Assembly (NCBI GenBank): GCA_015680685.1
Contig: MNCI01004500.1
Span: 3,190-67,189, forward strand
Source of the DNA: Gnetum montanum
Lineage: Eukaryota; Streptophyta; Gnetopsida; Gnetales; Gnetaceae
Reading direction: 5' to 3'
DNA length: 64,000 nt
The translations under genes were made by a program, and so were the position numbers. This document shows positions 36,420 to 48,199 of the stretch, one piece after another (the stretch's first letter is position 1; each line of letters starts with the position of its first letter). Below the pieces are notes generated by a model. The model saw only the letters and a list, made by a program, of their open reading frames with translations. It searched no databases and had not been told where the DNA came from.

Positions 36420-36850
36420 TGTTTTTATGGAATTACCTAAACTAATTTAGAAAAAACAACTTAGAGATTTTTGCATAGGCTAATTTCACCTATGACTATA
36501 TGTTTTGTCTAAATTTGCTAAATGTTTACATAATGTAAGGCTACGCAAGGTTGTAATAATGTTTTCTTGTCAAATTCCTTAGACTAATTTAGAAAACCAC
36601 CTTAGAGCATTTTACAAAGGCTAATTTCACCTCTGACTAAATGTTTTTTCAAAATTTTCTAAGTACTTCCTACTGGTTACAATGTTTTTTCTTTGAAAGG
36701 TTGTAATAATGGATTTTTATGGAATTCCTTAAGCCAGTTTAGCTAAGGACCTTAGAGCTTTTTACAAAGGCTAATTTCACCTCCAACTACGATGTTTTCC
36801 AAAGTTTTTACAAAATTCTAATTATTCATAATGTTTTTGTTTTGAGTGAT
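36420..36850. repeat. Three-copy tandem repeat, about 145 bp
   Basis: GGCTAATTTCACC recurs at 36479, 36619 and 36769. Each copy also holds TTAGAGMWTTTT before it and GACTAWATGTTTT after it. Adjacent to the 36-bp array. Confidence 0.75.
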
Positions 36851-37599
36851 TGGTTTGGTTATGGGTCATTAACTAGCTATATGTTATTGCATTTTAGGCC
36901 TTAGGAGACATTAGTGGCTCTAACAGTGAGGGTGGAAATGACCCATGACTTCCTCCTCTAGATGCCACTTAGCAGCCTATTTTAGTTTAGCTTGTTCGCT
37001 ATTTGTTTTTTTTATGTTCAGGACTATGTTATAGATGATTGTTATTCTTTGACATTTTTTCCACACAGTGTGGCCATGGCTATTTATGTTATGGAAATTT
37101 TAACTTTAAATTTAAATTTTGGTTTTATTTTTGGCTATATGCATCTATCACAGTAGTGAATATTGTAAATGTTAAAAATGGCTATGTTGAAATTTTGGTT
37201 ATAACATTAAATAGCTAATTAGTGGAATAATAGGCTATGAAAAGAGAGATATAATAATGAAAGAGATGTTTATTAGTTTTAGGCCATCGCAGGAACAAGT
37301 TATATAGTTTTTACAGTTTAAGACTATGGTGGGCCATCATGCTCGTTTAAGGTCTTAGCAAGTCATAATTATAGTTTAACATCTCAGTAGACAGGGTATG
37401 AAAGAGAAATATATTTATAAGGCTTTTTTGATGTTTATATCATAAGTAAAATAAAGAAAGTTGTAGCAAATAGGTAAAAATGCAAATAAAATTAGGCTAC
37501 ATGCATAAAGAGTAAAACAACAAATGTATAAAAAGATATAATGAATTGCAAAAGAAAAGTAATGCTACATGGCTATCAGTGCATTTGGTCATAGCAAGA
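36851..37599. other. No gene seen
   Basis: AT-rich. The region lies just past (minus sense) the protease of element B, where pol should begin, but no reverse-transcriptase motif is visible on either strand. Confidence 0.45.
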
Positions 37600-40500
37600 T
37601 GGGAAGGTTAAGACAAACTTCACTTGTGCACATTCTTCCTAATCTTAGCAAGATTAGGGAGTGAGTAAGGCCTACTTTGCACAAGCTTATATTCACCATC
37701 CCCTTCACTTACAATGTTAAAAGGGGTTTCATTCCATTATGTATCCCATTCTTTATTATTTTCATCATTTGCTTTCTTGGATTTTTTCTCTTCATGGTTG
37801 GGAGCTTCTTCTTGAAGCTCTACTTCAAACCCTTTCTCTATGTCTACATTGTTGATAGCCATGGGAACCATGTTATCATCATGAATGATGATTTCACCTC
37901 CCTTGTAAGGGAGGTAAATTTCTTGATGAATGGGAGAAGACAAAGCTCATAATTGAGCCAACCAAGATCTTCCTAGGATCATGTTGAATCCTAGTGTTTC
38001 TTCCACCACCAAGAAGTTGGAAGTTGTGGGGAATTGCTCCCCTGCTACAAAATCCAAGGAGATAGAGCCCTTGATAGAAAATCTTGATCCATTGAAGGAT
38101 TTAAGAACTATGATGGTTGTAGGTTGTATTTTCTTAGTTAGGTCCAAGTGTTCAACAATGGTGCATGGGATGACATTGGTCCTAGCTCTGTCATCAACAT
38201 GCACTGGATGAATTTTAAATCATCCTATGTGTATGGTTATGAATAAAGGGGATGTGTTTACTTTTCCATTTTGGGGATTAAACTTAATTTTACTATTGCA
38301 AAATGTTAAGGGTTTTGACTTCTCCTCCATCAGTGAGAGAGGAATCATCATTGCATGGATGGACTTCTCATTAGCAAGAATATCCTCACTAATTGGTATG
38401 GAAGTTAATATTTTGACTAGCACCTTATGATATGCAGTGGAAGTCATGATCAAGTCATACAAGCTTAAAGTTATGCTTTTTTTTCTTAAGGAATTGCATG
38501 ACTTGGTCTATCACACTAAAGAAGTTTTTATTATTAACTATAGGCTTTTTTTCCTAGTTGTGCTTTACTTCCTCCATGTGTCCCAAAATGCAAACTTTAG
38601 CCCTAGGCTATGGCTGTTGTGGCTCTTCCTCATTATTTTGGCTATGGGATTTGGTGTCCTCTTATGACCTTTTTGTTAAAGTGGTTGGGGTAGAGGAGAT
38701 CATGGGTATAGCTAAAATGGGAGTGAGCTTTGATGGACCTACTTCCTTTCATGCCTCTGTCTACTTGTTACCCTTGTTATCAAGCTTTTACTTATGCTTC
38801 TTCCATTGTTTGGCTAAAGTTTTTTGGTTGTCAACTGTTGGTTGTGAGGAAAAGGTAGTAGCATTGGTTACCATAAGGGGTTGCTTCATTGTTCATTGGG
38901 CTATAGCTATTTGGATTATATTGGGTTGGGGGACCTTGATGCTAAAATATTCCCTCAAAGGCACTCCTAACTATACTGTCATGATGAAGAGGAATCTAGA
39001 GCTATGGGAAGCTGAAGAAGCCCTTTCATTGTAAAGGGGTACTTGAATCATGAATGGTTCTCTTGCAAGCCTCTAATTTTCATCAATGTTGAATCCTGAA
39101 ATAATATAAGATTTATCATTTGCATTAAATGGATCTTTGTAAACCTACATTGACTAGTTTTGTGGCTGAACTGGGTTGGAAGCATCTAAGACTAGCTCCC
39201 CCTTATCTATCATCCTTTGTAGGTCATCCTTTAGTGCAAGGCATAAGTTTGTGTTATGACCAAGAAATTGATGATAATGGTAGAAGTCGTAGGCAATTGG
39301 GGATCATCCTTCATTGCCCAAGTGGGATCTTTGGCTATTTTGCATAATCACTCATGTTTCTTTTAAGTGTATTTATTCATCTGTTTTTGTTGCATGCACC
39401 CACTTCTTAATAGTTGGTCTAATAGCTTTGATGGTTTCATAGGTAAGGTAGTGTATTTTGACCTATTCTTTCTTTCGAAGTTAGGTTTGGTTGTTGTCAA
39501 TGTAGTGGTCCTAGAGGTTAATGGTTGGTTGTTGTAGTCATTGGTAGGGATTGTAGGTGGATTGGCCTTCAACCTTTGGTTTATTCTTTGGTCATAGTTG
39601 CTACAACCACATCATTTTGTTTACTCTTTTCTTTGTCTCTTTGAATGTGTTGTTTTTTATATGCTATATAGGCTAGATCATGACTAGTCTTTGAAGCATC
39701 CTCTATATTTTTAGTTTGTGAGAATGCTTGGCTAAAAGACTATGGATCAAAGTAGTAGAGTTTAGACTTGATAAAGTTGCTAACTGCTCCCTTGAATGTG
39801 GTTAACAAGTGGGCTTCGACTATAGGCTATGGTATTTCATTCAATAGTTCATTCCACCACTAAATGAATTTTTGCATGGATGTTAAGAATCCTTTCTTGA
39901 CATTTATGAGTTGGTCAAGCATTGTGTTAGGTTTTAAGTTATACTTGAAGTAGTTGACAAACTAGGCTACTAAGTCCTCTAAAAAGGATATAGATCCTCA
40001 AGGTAATGCATGATACCAATCAAGTGATTTTCTAGTCAAAGACATGAGGAAAATCCTCATGATGGTATGAGTCCATCGTTGCAAGAGTAAACATTCATAT
40101 CGAAAGCTAATAAGATGAGCATTAAGGTTATCTTCTCCATTATATTTGCTAAATTAGGGAATAGGAACTCTAGGAAAAAGTGTCAAGGGTGAGACTACAG
40201 GACTTATGGGATCGTCTTGGTAGAAATCCATAATCTTGATAGTCTATGTGGTAGAGGCTTTAAGCCTTTTCAATTACTCCATCAAGTCTTGGATCATTTG
40301 GAAGGATTGATCCATGCATTGTGGTGGCCCCATAGGTTGTGAGGTTTGTACATAGGGCTGTGGAATCTATTGTGAGGCTTGTGGCCTCACTATGGATTGC
40401 ATGATAGAAGGAAGAGATTGTGTTATGGTTGTGGCTTGTGGGCCAAACAAAGAAAAAGATGGTTTTGCCAATACTTGAGGCACATATGAGATAAAGGAGG

Positions 40501-41000
40501 CATGTGACCCCCGTGTTGCTTGGGGTCCCATGATGGATCTCACATGAGTAGTNGATGTTTATTGAAACAATCCTCGCAGGATTTTTTTAGGCTCAAATTC
40601 TTTCTTAAATTTATTCTCCTCTTCCTATTGTTCCTCAAAGATATTCTTGTCATCTTCCTCTTCCATGGAAATCAATTGGGCTAGGATGCTACCATAGATG
40701 TCATTAAGGGGAATTTGGTCATATGCGGAAGGGATGTAATCCTTTCCACTCTTGTGTATGAGCTCAAACTCTCTCCTGGCCTCTACTTTAATATTTGGAA
40801 TTAGCATGCCTCCCTATATTTAAGCACAAATGAAGTTATAAAAATCTTCATTTATGGTTGTAAAATCAAGGCTCTTCCCTCTAATCCTCAAAGATCATCC
40901 TCAAAGATCACCTACACTCAATGATGGCAGGGTCTTTAGGATGATAGACCCTCATTGCTTTTGGCTATGATCTTTGCCAATGAGAGTGAAGGGAAATTTG
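37600..41000 (-). pseudogene. Ty3/gypsy gag-protease (element B), decayed
   Basis: Minus-strand polyprotein remnant. Order from the top: EFELIHKSGKDYIPSAYDQI (40740); Gln/Pro-rich linker ending MDQSFQMIQDLM, LKRLKAS (40260-40330); Retrotrans_gag core FPRVPIP-FSKYNGEDNLNA, HLISFRYE, LTRKSLDWYHALP (40020-40180); KPSKLLDQLLRSG (39400); NFLVITQTYALH near 39250, a worn His/Cys segment; then the protease at 37947-38204. Stops and frame changes throughout; one N at 40553. The order fits a Tat/Ogre-like or related gypsy lineage, but without reverse transcriptase the lineage cannot be fixed. Leader, primer-binding site and LTR lie upstream at 41218-43400. Confidence 0.7.
37947..38204 (-). pseudogene. 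Retropepsin-like aspartic protease domain of element B
   Basis: 85-codon run that would process Gag-Pol. VDDRARTNVIPCTIVEHLDL corresponds to the catalytic D-S/T-G region. Here the Asp remains but the following S/T-G is replaced by RA, so the active site is lost. The flap-like part reads LKSFNGSRFSIKGSISLDF, and the C-terminal FNMILGRSWL matches the conserved ILGRxW helix of plant gypsy proteases. A charged linker (GFEVELQEEAPNHEEKKSKK) follows at 37740-37850, then the reading ends. Confidence 0.7.
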
Positions 41001-41217
41001 GTGGACTATTGGAAAGACATGACTATAGTATTGAGAATGGCTTAAAATAGACTATGAATGGTAAAATAAAAGTAAATTCTAGTGAATGAAATTCAAAAAG
41101 ATTTAAAAGAGACCAAAATGATTGAAAATGAAATACTTACTAAAATTAGTAAGTTAGGGATAAGAGGGGTTTCCACCTTTATCAATAATGGAAAGTTGGA
41201 AACGTTGGTTTTAAGCC

Positions 41218-42190
41218 TCACTCAAGTTGGCCTCCCAACTACCTCTATGCTACGTATGGTAGGAGGGAAAGAAAGGGGGGGAGGGGGGAGGTGGGAAGGT
41301 GGGGAGGGGGATGGGAGGTGGGATGAGATAATGAAAATCTCACACCTTCTAACTCAATGTTGATGAAGGGGAAGGTTGAAAACTAGAACGAAAAGTTTGG
41401 GTTTTCCTACTAAAAACCAATTTTAGTAGGATGTCAATTTCCTTAGCTTGAAAAAAATGAGGGGAAGCTAAATTTTGGAAGTTTGGTAATTTTTGAAAGG
41501 GTTGCATCACCCACTAAAATAAAATTGACAACAATAATTAAAAGGATGGAAAAGCTTCAACACTGGCCTTAGAGCTAAAAATTCATAATAAGTACTGTGA
41601 AAAGTCACCATCCAACCACCTGTAATTTCCACGCTGTAGTTTTGGTTGTAAGTGGGGGGGAGGGGATGTGGGGAGGGAAGGGGAAACATTAATCTTTTAG
41701 GAGTTTTGGCTGTAAAAATATGAGAAAAGTCTTTCAATTTACAATGTTGGCTATGGGGAAAGTTTGTGTTAAACCTCTCCTATGCTAGGCTTCCCAACTA
41801 CTTCTACATTGGGTATGGAAAGGGGAAAAATTAGGGGAGTGAGATGATGGAAATCTCACACCTTCTGATCAAACATTGGAGAGAAGGAAGGAGGGTGGGG
41901 GCAAGTTTGAACATCAAAATGAAAACCTTTTAGTTTCCAAAAAATAGTTTCAGGAAGCTTTCAATGTTTACCACAAAGGAGGGGAAAGTAGGTTTGGTTG
42001 GTGTGAAAACCAACATTAGTTTTATGGCAAAAAATGTGATAGGAAAAATTGAATGGTTGTTAAGGCTTCCATGCTAGTTTTGAAAATCCATAGCAGATGT
42101 TGTAAAATTTCATCACCCAAACCACCTACAACTTCCCATTGAGGTTTCTACCATAGGGAGGGTAAGGACAACCTTGGATTTCCAAGGTTT
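41218..42190. repeat. Tandem duplication in the leader of element B, 557-bp step
   Basis: Two diverged copies between primer-binding site and gag. Matching phrases: TTCCCAACTACYTCTAYRYTRSGTATGG at 41228 and 41786, GAAAATCTCACACCTTCT at 41334 and 41850, and CCACCTRYAAYTTCC near 41618 and 42125. Both contain G-rich purine tracts. No ORF. Confidence 0.6.
41255..41325 (+). other. G-rich purine tract, possible G-quadruplex
   Basis: About 70 bp that are nearly all G and A, with more than four runs of three or more G, including G7, G6, G4 and G5. A weaker counterpart is at 41655-41690. It lies in the leader duplication of element B. Confidence 0.55.
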
Positions 42191-42275
42191 TAGAAACAAA
42201 AATGCAAGTTTACTGCTAAGGGACAACATTGGCAATATGGCTAATAGATTTTTAGCAAAAAATTTGGGCTAAGGC

Positions 42276-42292
42276 CCTCCTTCTAGCACTAG
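42276..42292 (-). other. Primer-binding site of element B, mutated
   Basis: The minus strand reads CTAGTGCTAGAAGGAGG, matching TGGCGCTAGAAGGAGG of element A except at its 5' end. It lies 12 nt inside the LTR end, compared with 10 nt in A. Confidence 0.6.
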
Positions 42293-42304
42293 GAAAAATT
42301 TTTG

Positions 42305-43400
42305 TGACTAAAAACCTCGATCGTTTAAAAATCCAAAGATCCTTAGTGTAGTAGTTCTTTAACCCACAAATCTCCAAGGCCTCTGCACGAAAAAATGGGA
42401 TTCAAGGTGCCCTAGCCAGTTTGGTAGATCAACCAGGGACTTACAAAATGCAAAACATGATAATAAAAAGAAAAAAAATGCAAAACTAATAGTAGATTTG
42501 AAATAATGCATAAATGATAAACAAATATATTTTGTACACAAAACCAAAAACTTAAAACTATATTGAGAAAGAAAATAAAGAATAAGTTAGAGAAATACGT
42601 ACAAATGGTGCTTGAGTGTAGTGTTGGAGCTTGAAAGTTCAAAAATCCCAAGAGGAGATAACAAGATCAAAAAGTTACAAGGTCTCCATGCTGGGTTCAA
42701 GAGGATACAAGTGTGGAAACTTGCAAGAACTCTTGAGTGCTTGAGAATGCCCAAGTGTGGAAGTGTAAACAAATTATTGAACTATGAAAATTGCTTACAT
42801 GCCAAACTATTTGTATGCCAAGAGTTGCTGAAAATTGTTGAACTTGTAAATGCTATTGGAGGCTAGTTTTCATAGGTTTTGGGCCATGAATGGGGCTGCA
42901 AAATGGCTATGATTTGACTATAAAATGGCTACCAATTGGCTATAAATTGGTTGCTAAATTCAAGTGAGATGGATGCCCAAATTTGGGGGTTTACTATACA
43001 TAGTAATTGCTTCCCCTATGTTCATTTCATTTACTATAAATAGTAATTAAGGCACACCTTCCATTCTAGAGATGAATCTTCCATGTTGAGCTCTCCATCA
43101 TGATTGTTGAAGTGGTTGGTCAATGTTGAAGTGCATGAAGTAAAGAATTTCAGCTTTTGTGGCTTCCATGCTAGGGGATGCAATTTTCAACATTGGGGTT
43201 GAAGAGTCCACATTGGGGGGAAAACTTCCACATTGAAGGGGGAAGGTTTCTAGACTATGCATGTGATCTCCATGCTAAAGGAGTAAAGTTTCCAAAACCC
43301 CTAGCCCTCCATGCTAGGGGTAGGTGAGATTTACCCCCTGCATGTGCTTCTAGTGTAGAAAAATATATAACCACATAAAATCCATTAAATTACCTTTTTG
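42305..43400 (-). repeat. LTR of element B (outer end uncertain)
   Basis: The internal boundary TGACTAAAAACC (on +) resembles TGACCTAAATC of LTR A. The promoter side includes phrases of the 190-bp array type (CTTCCATGCTAGGGGATG at 43170, CCTCCATGCTAGGGG at 43309). TATA candidate near 43031-43042, weak. The outer end is estimated only. Confidence 0.45.
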
Positions 43401-43999
43401 ACATTTCAAAAGGCATTTAATTTTCTTTCATTGTAGAGAAGTCACCTCATCTATGACTGACCCATGAGTCATATCTGTGGAGGAATAGTTCAAAAGTCAA
43501 AGAGATCATCAAGACAATAAATGGTCAAAATTGAATCCAAAAAAATTCCATACTTATGACTATCACTCATAAGTAAAATCATGCATCTTCATCCTAACTT
43601 CTAATCACAAGTTTACGAATTAAGATTAATGATTAAATCAAATTGAAGTCATAAATAAAAGCATAGATTATGAGAATCACAAGGGAGATTTCACCTAATC
43701 TTGTGATTTTTCCTTGTTGTTTTTATAGTGCAACCATCTCAACAACTTGACAATGGACTCTAATGATCTATAGTTATCACAAAACTTAATGAATCCTCAC
43801 ATAATAATTCCTCAAGGGGAATTTGACTTCAACTTGATGTGGATTTTTTTGGGTATCAATCATGGATACATAGCTTTGGTGCTCATTGGCTTGCACACCT
43901 TTGGTGTCCATTGGGTTCACAAATGGTGCCTAATGGTTTCACATCAGTTCCACCTTTGATGTCTAGATGGTGCCCAATAGGTGCCCAAAAAATGCAAAA
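43401..43999. other. No gene seen; GGTGCCCA-type short repeats
   Basis: Between the estimated outer ends of LTR B and LTR G. 43880-44040 holds repeated TTGGTGYCCATTGG/GGTGCCCAATAGG phrases, which may already belong to the U3 of LTR G. Confidence 0.35.
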
Positions 44000-45583
44000 A
44001 TGATGCTTGTTGGGTGCCCACTAGGTGCACAAATCAATAAAAGTTGAAGTTTTATTTATACTTCAACAAGGTTTAAAAATAATTATTTTAATAATAGGTT
44101 GGTTTGGTAAAATTAGATACTAATATGTTTATACCAGTGTAACTACCAGGTTTGGCATCTTAATGCCTCAAATTAACATGGAATTGATGATAGTAGTGGA
44201 AAAGATGTTGATCTTCCTAGACACAACTAGCACACTCTACTCCATGGCTAAGTTTAGGAGATTCATGGACAAAAAGGATGACTTTGAAGGTGAAAAACCA
44301 CCAAATTTAAACTTTGGCATCCTAGGTGCAAAAGTTTCTAAGTTTTGAGACTACACTCTCCATTGCCATAGAGTGTAGTTAGCCTTATCTAGAGTTTAGT
44401 CAACATAAAGGCCAATTTTGCAAATATTTCTACGTGTTGATACTACACTCTCCACCAGTCCAGAGTGTAGTCAAGTGTAGTTAGACAGAATAGTCTCCAA
44501 CAGCCCCTGCAATGCATCACTAGCACTCAGCTTAGCTTCAACTCATCTTTAGCAAGCATAGTTAGCAAAATGCATATTTTTGTATCCCCTTTCTATCCTT
44601 AAAATGTAGCTATGCTCAATAACATGCAAGATAGTGGAGAACATAGTCTCCAAAATTGAATTTTTTAGATACATCATAGTCCTCTTAGTGCATATACATG
44701 CACTTGGTAGCATAGTCATAGTCTCACGAGTCTCGTAGAGTCTAGAAGAGCATAATTGGATGATAGTGTAGTCTTAACCATCCCCATTACCACATGGTAG
44801 TCACTTTACATTTCACACTAAACCTAGCCCTATAAATACCCTAGTCCTCTATGTTTTCAAGGTTGGAAAATTTAAGGGTTGGCAAATTTAAGAAGGGAGC
44901 AGGTTGGCAAAGTTGAGTATCGGGCAAGATTCAAGGTTAACAAGTTGAAAAAATTTGAGTTGATTGGAATTGGCATCCCAATGAACTAGAGAGAGGTACA
45001 TACCATTGCAGACAACTATAGTCCACTACACACCATAACAACCAACATAGCAGGCTTAGATACCATGATGAAACACTAGTCTCCATAGCTAGACATCTTC
45101 GAGATTGTGACTACACTATCCACTATGCTTGTTGTACATTGCATACCTTCTAAACTCCTTCTAGAGTTAAATATGTTCAACCTTTTTTGGGGTGGAATTT
45201 TATTCTCTCTCTTATATTCTTTACATTTCTAGCATTTTACTTACATTGTTTAGCATTTTACTTGCATTTTTTGCCATTTCAATGCATAGTTGTGCTTGGA
45301 CGGCAATCCCTACACATTAGCACCTCTATTTTTTCACTGAAACCCTTGACGATGTGCACCCCTACTAACAACATTAACACCAGTCAACACTTAGCACCAT
45401 TTCACCTCAACATCACAGCTAACCACACTACACCCCAGTTGCATCTAGTAATTCCCTGTTCAATCAACAAGACCATTCAAGGCACCCCATCTCTTCCTCT
45501 AGTAGGCCTCCACATAGACGCAACATCAAACTATGAGCCTATGGATCCCTCGATCTTCTAGCCATCGATATTTTTGATCGGCA
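44000..45583 (+). repeat. LTR of element G (start uncertain)
   Basis: Plus-strand LTR inferred from a TATA box (CCCTATAAATACCC, 44827-44840) and a primer-binding site at 45592-45607 (TGGCACTAGAAGAAGG), the same type as A and B. The LTR end is taken at CA 45582-45583. The TATA-to-end distance is about 745 bp. No gag is recognisable downstream, so the element is a remnant. The short ORF at 45187-45561 lies inside this LTR and is not taken as a gene. Confidence 0.5.
44350..44471. promoter_or_regulatory. Two perfect hairpin dyads ACTACACTCT...AGAGTGTAGT
   Basis: 44350-44379 and 44442-44471 each have perfect 10-bp arms, ACTACACTCT and AGAGTGTAGT, around a 10-nt centre. The centres differ (CCATTGCCAT and CCACCAGTCC) while the arms are identical. 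Single half-sites (GAGTGTAGT) recur near 45866 and 45891. They lie about 360-480 bp upstream of the TATA box of LTR G. Confidence 0.7.
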
Positions 45584-48199
45584 TAGTTTTTTGGCACTAG
45601 AAGAAGGGCCCGAATCATTTTCCTCTTCAAACTCTATTGCAGGTGTCTCATGCACTCTCTACATCACCATTGCTAGCTTCAAGCTAGCATAGACTGTGAT
45701 ACCCCTATGGACCTACTACATGCACAACAATAGATAGATCTTAGGCTAGCACAAGCATTTTCTACTAACTAGTTGATGTAGGTTGAACCCCATAGTAAGC
45801 TCCTCTGGAACCCCATGTAGCAACACACATTTGCACAATTAGCCAAATTTTGGATGCTTAATAAAGAGTGTAGTTAGCTCTTAGCATAGAGAGTGTAGTC
45901 AACTCTTAGTATAGAGAGAACCCTTATTCTTGCTCTTTTTTATAGTAATAAAAAAGACAACAAGAAGAACAACTTAGATATTTTAAGAAAATATTTTCTT
46001 TTTATTCTAATCTTTACAGATTTCCAAACGATTCAATGAATCACTAAAAGGACAATGTAAATTAGAATGAAACTAAGTGTTATACCTATAGAGTCTAAAG
46101 GAACATGATAAAGAAAATTATTTCTCAGGGGCTTTATTCTCTTATGTGTTTAGTGCTCAAAATTGCTTTAGTAGAGAATGAAAATGCAATTAAATTTCCA
46201 ACTAAAATTGGTCCCTTGATAAGAAAATTTCTAGAATTCTTCATCAAAAAATTGAAAGGGTTACTGCCAATGAGAAACATATAGCATAATACTGAACTTC
46301 CTTATAGAACCACCTTTCTAATGAATGAGCATACTATAAGACTCATTAAATGCAAGAACATGTACAAGAAAAAGAGATATTTTCTTTATATATGGTTCCA
46401 AATATCCTAGTTTCTAACAAAAACAACCATGAATCCTAAATATGGATAGATTCTAAGCATGTAAATAGGATTTCTCTTATAGGTACTTTTCCTATCCTTG
46501 GATGGATGGCATATTGGTCAAACTAACTTTCAATGTACCATATTATTAGTTGCCAAGAAAAGCCAAAATCTAGGAGTTGAAATCATTCTATACATGTTAT
46601 TTTTCTAGGCCACGCTTCTAGTTTCATCCATCCTTTGATCAACTATGGAGAACTACGGATGTATGCAACTCACAAAGATGTCATGTTAATGACTTGATGA
46701 TCAATATAATTTTGTTGTAACCTGGGGCACCTGGAAAGTTTTAGCATCTCCAAAAAAGGTAGGTAGTGGAATTACTCACCAAGATCCTATAATTTCTCAC
46801 ATCCTAAGAGCTAAAAAATTTTCAAAGAGACCAAGTTTTCAAAATTTCCTAAGACTGCATAAAGATTCCCATAATGTTGCAGCTACAACTTCTCTAGATA
46901 GGGAAGATCATGGACACTGGCAAGAAGTTTTTTTATTTGTTGACAACTAACCATCTTTGAAGATGTTAGTGAAGTACACATTCCAATGCTTCTTGGAAGA
47001 CTTGTAACTAATCTCTTAATCTAAATTCTTTTGAGATGTGGTAGTAAATGCAGCTCATCTAAGATCTATGTCAACTACGTACAACTCCATAGATCAAACT
47101 CTCTTAGAGATTTCATGCTTGCTAACAACCCATCTAAAATTTTTGATACAAGGTTAGACCCTTTAATATACAATGCCTCCAATTCACTCAATCCTGATTC
47201 ATTTTGTGACAAAGGGTTTATGCTATTGCTGGCCTAGTTTTGTCCACTAGGTTCTATAAAGCTAATGGTTAAATGCCTCAGAGATCTAGGCATCTGCATA
47301 CAAACATCATAAACATATAATCTTATTTTCTCAAACCAGTGGATCTAGATATATCAAATGGAAAATCCTGAGTTGGACATAGCCAGTAGATGAGATTAGG
47401 AGAGGTAATTGGCATTGCCCTCATATCTTGATAGCATTATACAAAGTGCTTCCATGGAAAAAATTAGTGGAGAAAATCTCTAGTAAGGAAGATATTTAGT
47501 CCAGTGCCTGTGTGTGTATTTCCAGGGGATGTGCTAGCTTCTCTTCCAAATAGATGCTTGTCATAGAGCTCAAGCATTACTGCTACATTATGTGATCACC
47601 ATTATGCTACATTAATAGCTTATACTTGATCAAATTTAAAAGATGTTTGCGATTTTTCATAATAGCTACTTGTATCAATTTAAATAAATAATGAAAATGC
47701 CATATAACAACAAAAAGATGGAAATATTGGATGAATTAAATGTAAGAGTTCAAATGCTCCATTCCATCTTTGGTTAAAGTGAACAATTTACTTCTATCTA
47801 TCTAAGTCAAATTTTCTAAAGTAGTTGGGGAAGATACTAAAGAGTGGGATAGTATTTTTAAGAATACAATGGTGGAACACTTTGGGATACATTATTAAAG
47901 GAGATACTAAGGAATCCAAAGCATAATCATAAGTTCAGGTTGGGGCAAGGATTTTATTTGGAATACATAAGATGTAGTTACCTAAGAAAAAGTTCAATAT
48001 ATTTTGAGTTGACATCATCTTATAATAGAAAGAAAGTAGAAGATGGATGCAAATTCCAAGGGAAGAATGCACATGTAGGCTATGTAATTCAAGAGATATT
48101 GAGGATGAGGAACATGTTTTCTTAGTTACTTTCACACTAAACATTTATATCATCTTTTATTATGGTAATGATGAACCCTTGTTTTGAATCCATACTTAA
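45584..48199. other. Primer-binding site of G, then no recognisable gene
   Basis: TGGCACTAGAAGAAGG at 45592-45607 marks the internal start of element G. After a short duplicated GAGTGTAGT block (45860-45910) the sequence is AT-rich with no supported coding region. The short open stretch at 47031-47237 matches nothing I know. Confidence 0.4.

Noticed and set aside
38227-39347. Plus-strand ORFs of 70-158 codons
   Set aside because: Antisense of the gag-protease of element B, whose minus-strand motifs are recognisable.
42359-42772. Overlapping hydrophobic minus-strand ORFs like membrane proteins
   Set aside because: They lie inside LTR B. The hydrophobicity reflects A-rich plus-strand sequence, and the ORFs overlap in several frames.
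45187-45561. 124-codon plus-strand ORF
   Set aside because: It lies within LTR G between TATA box and primer site. Thr/Asn/His-rich, with no known domain.
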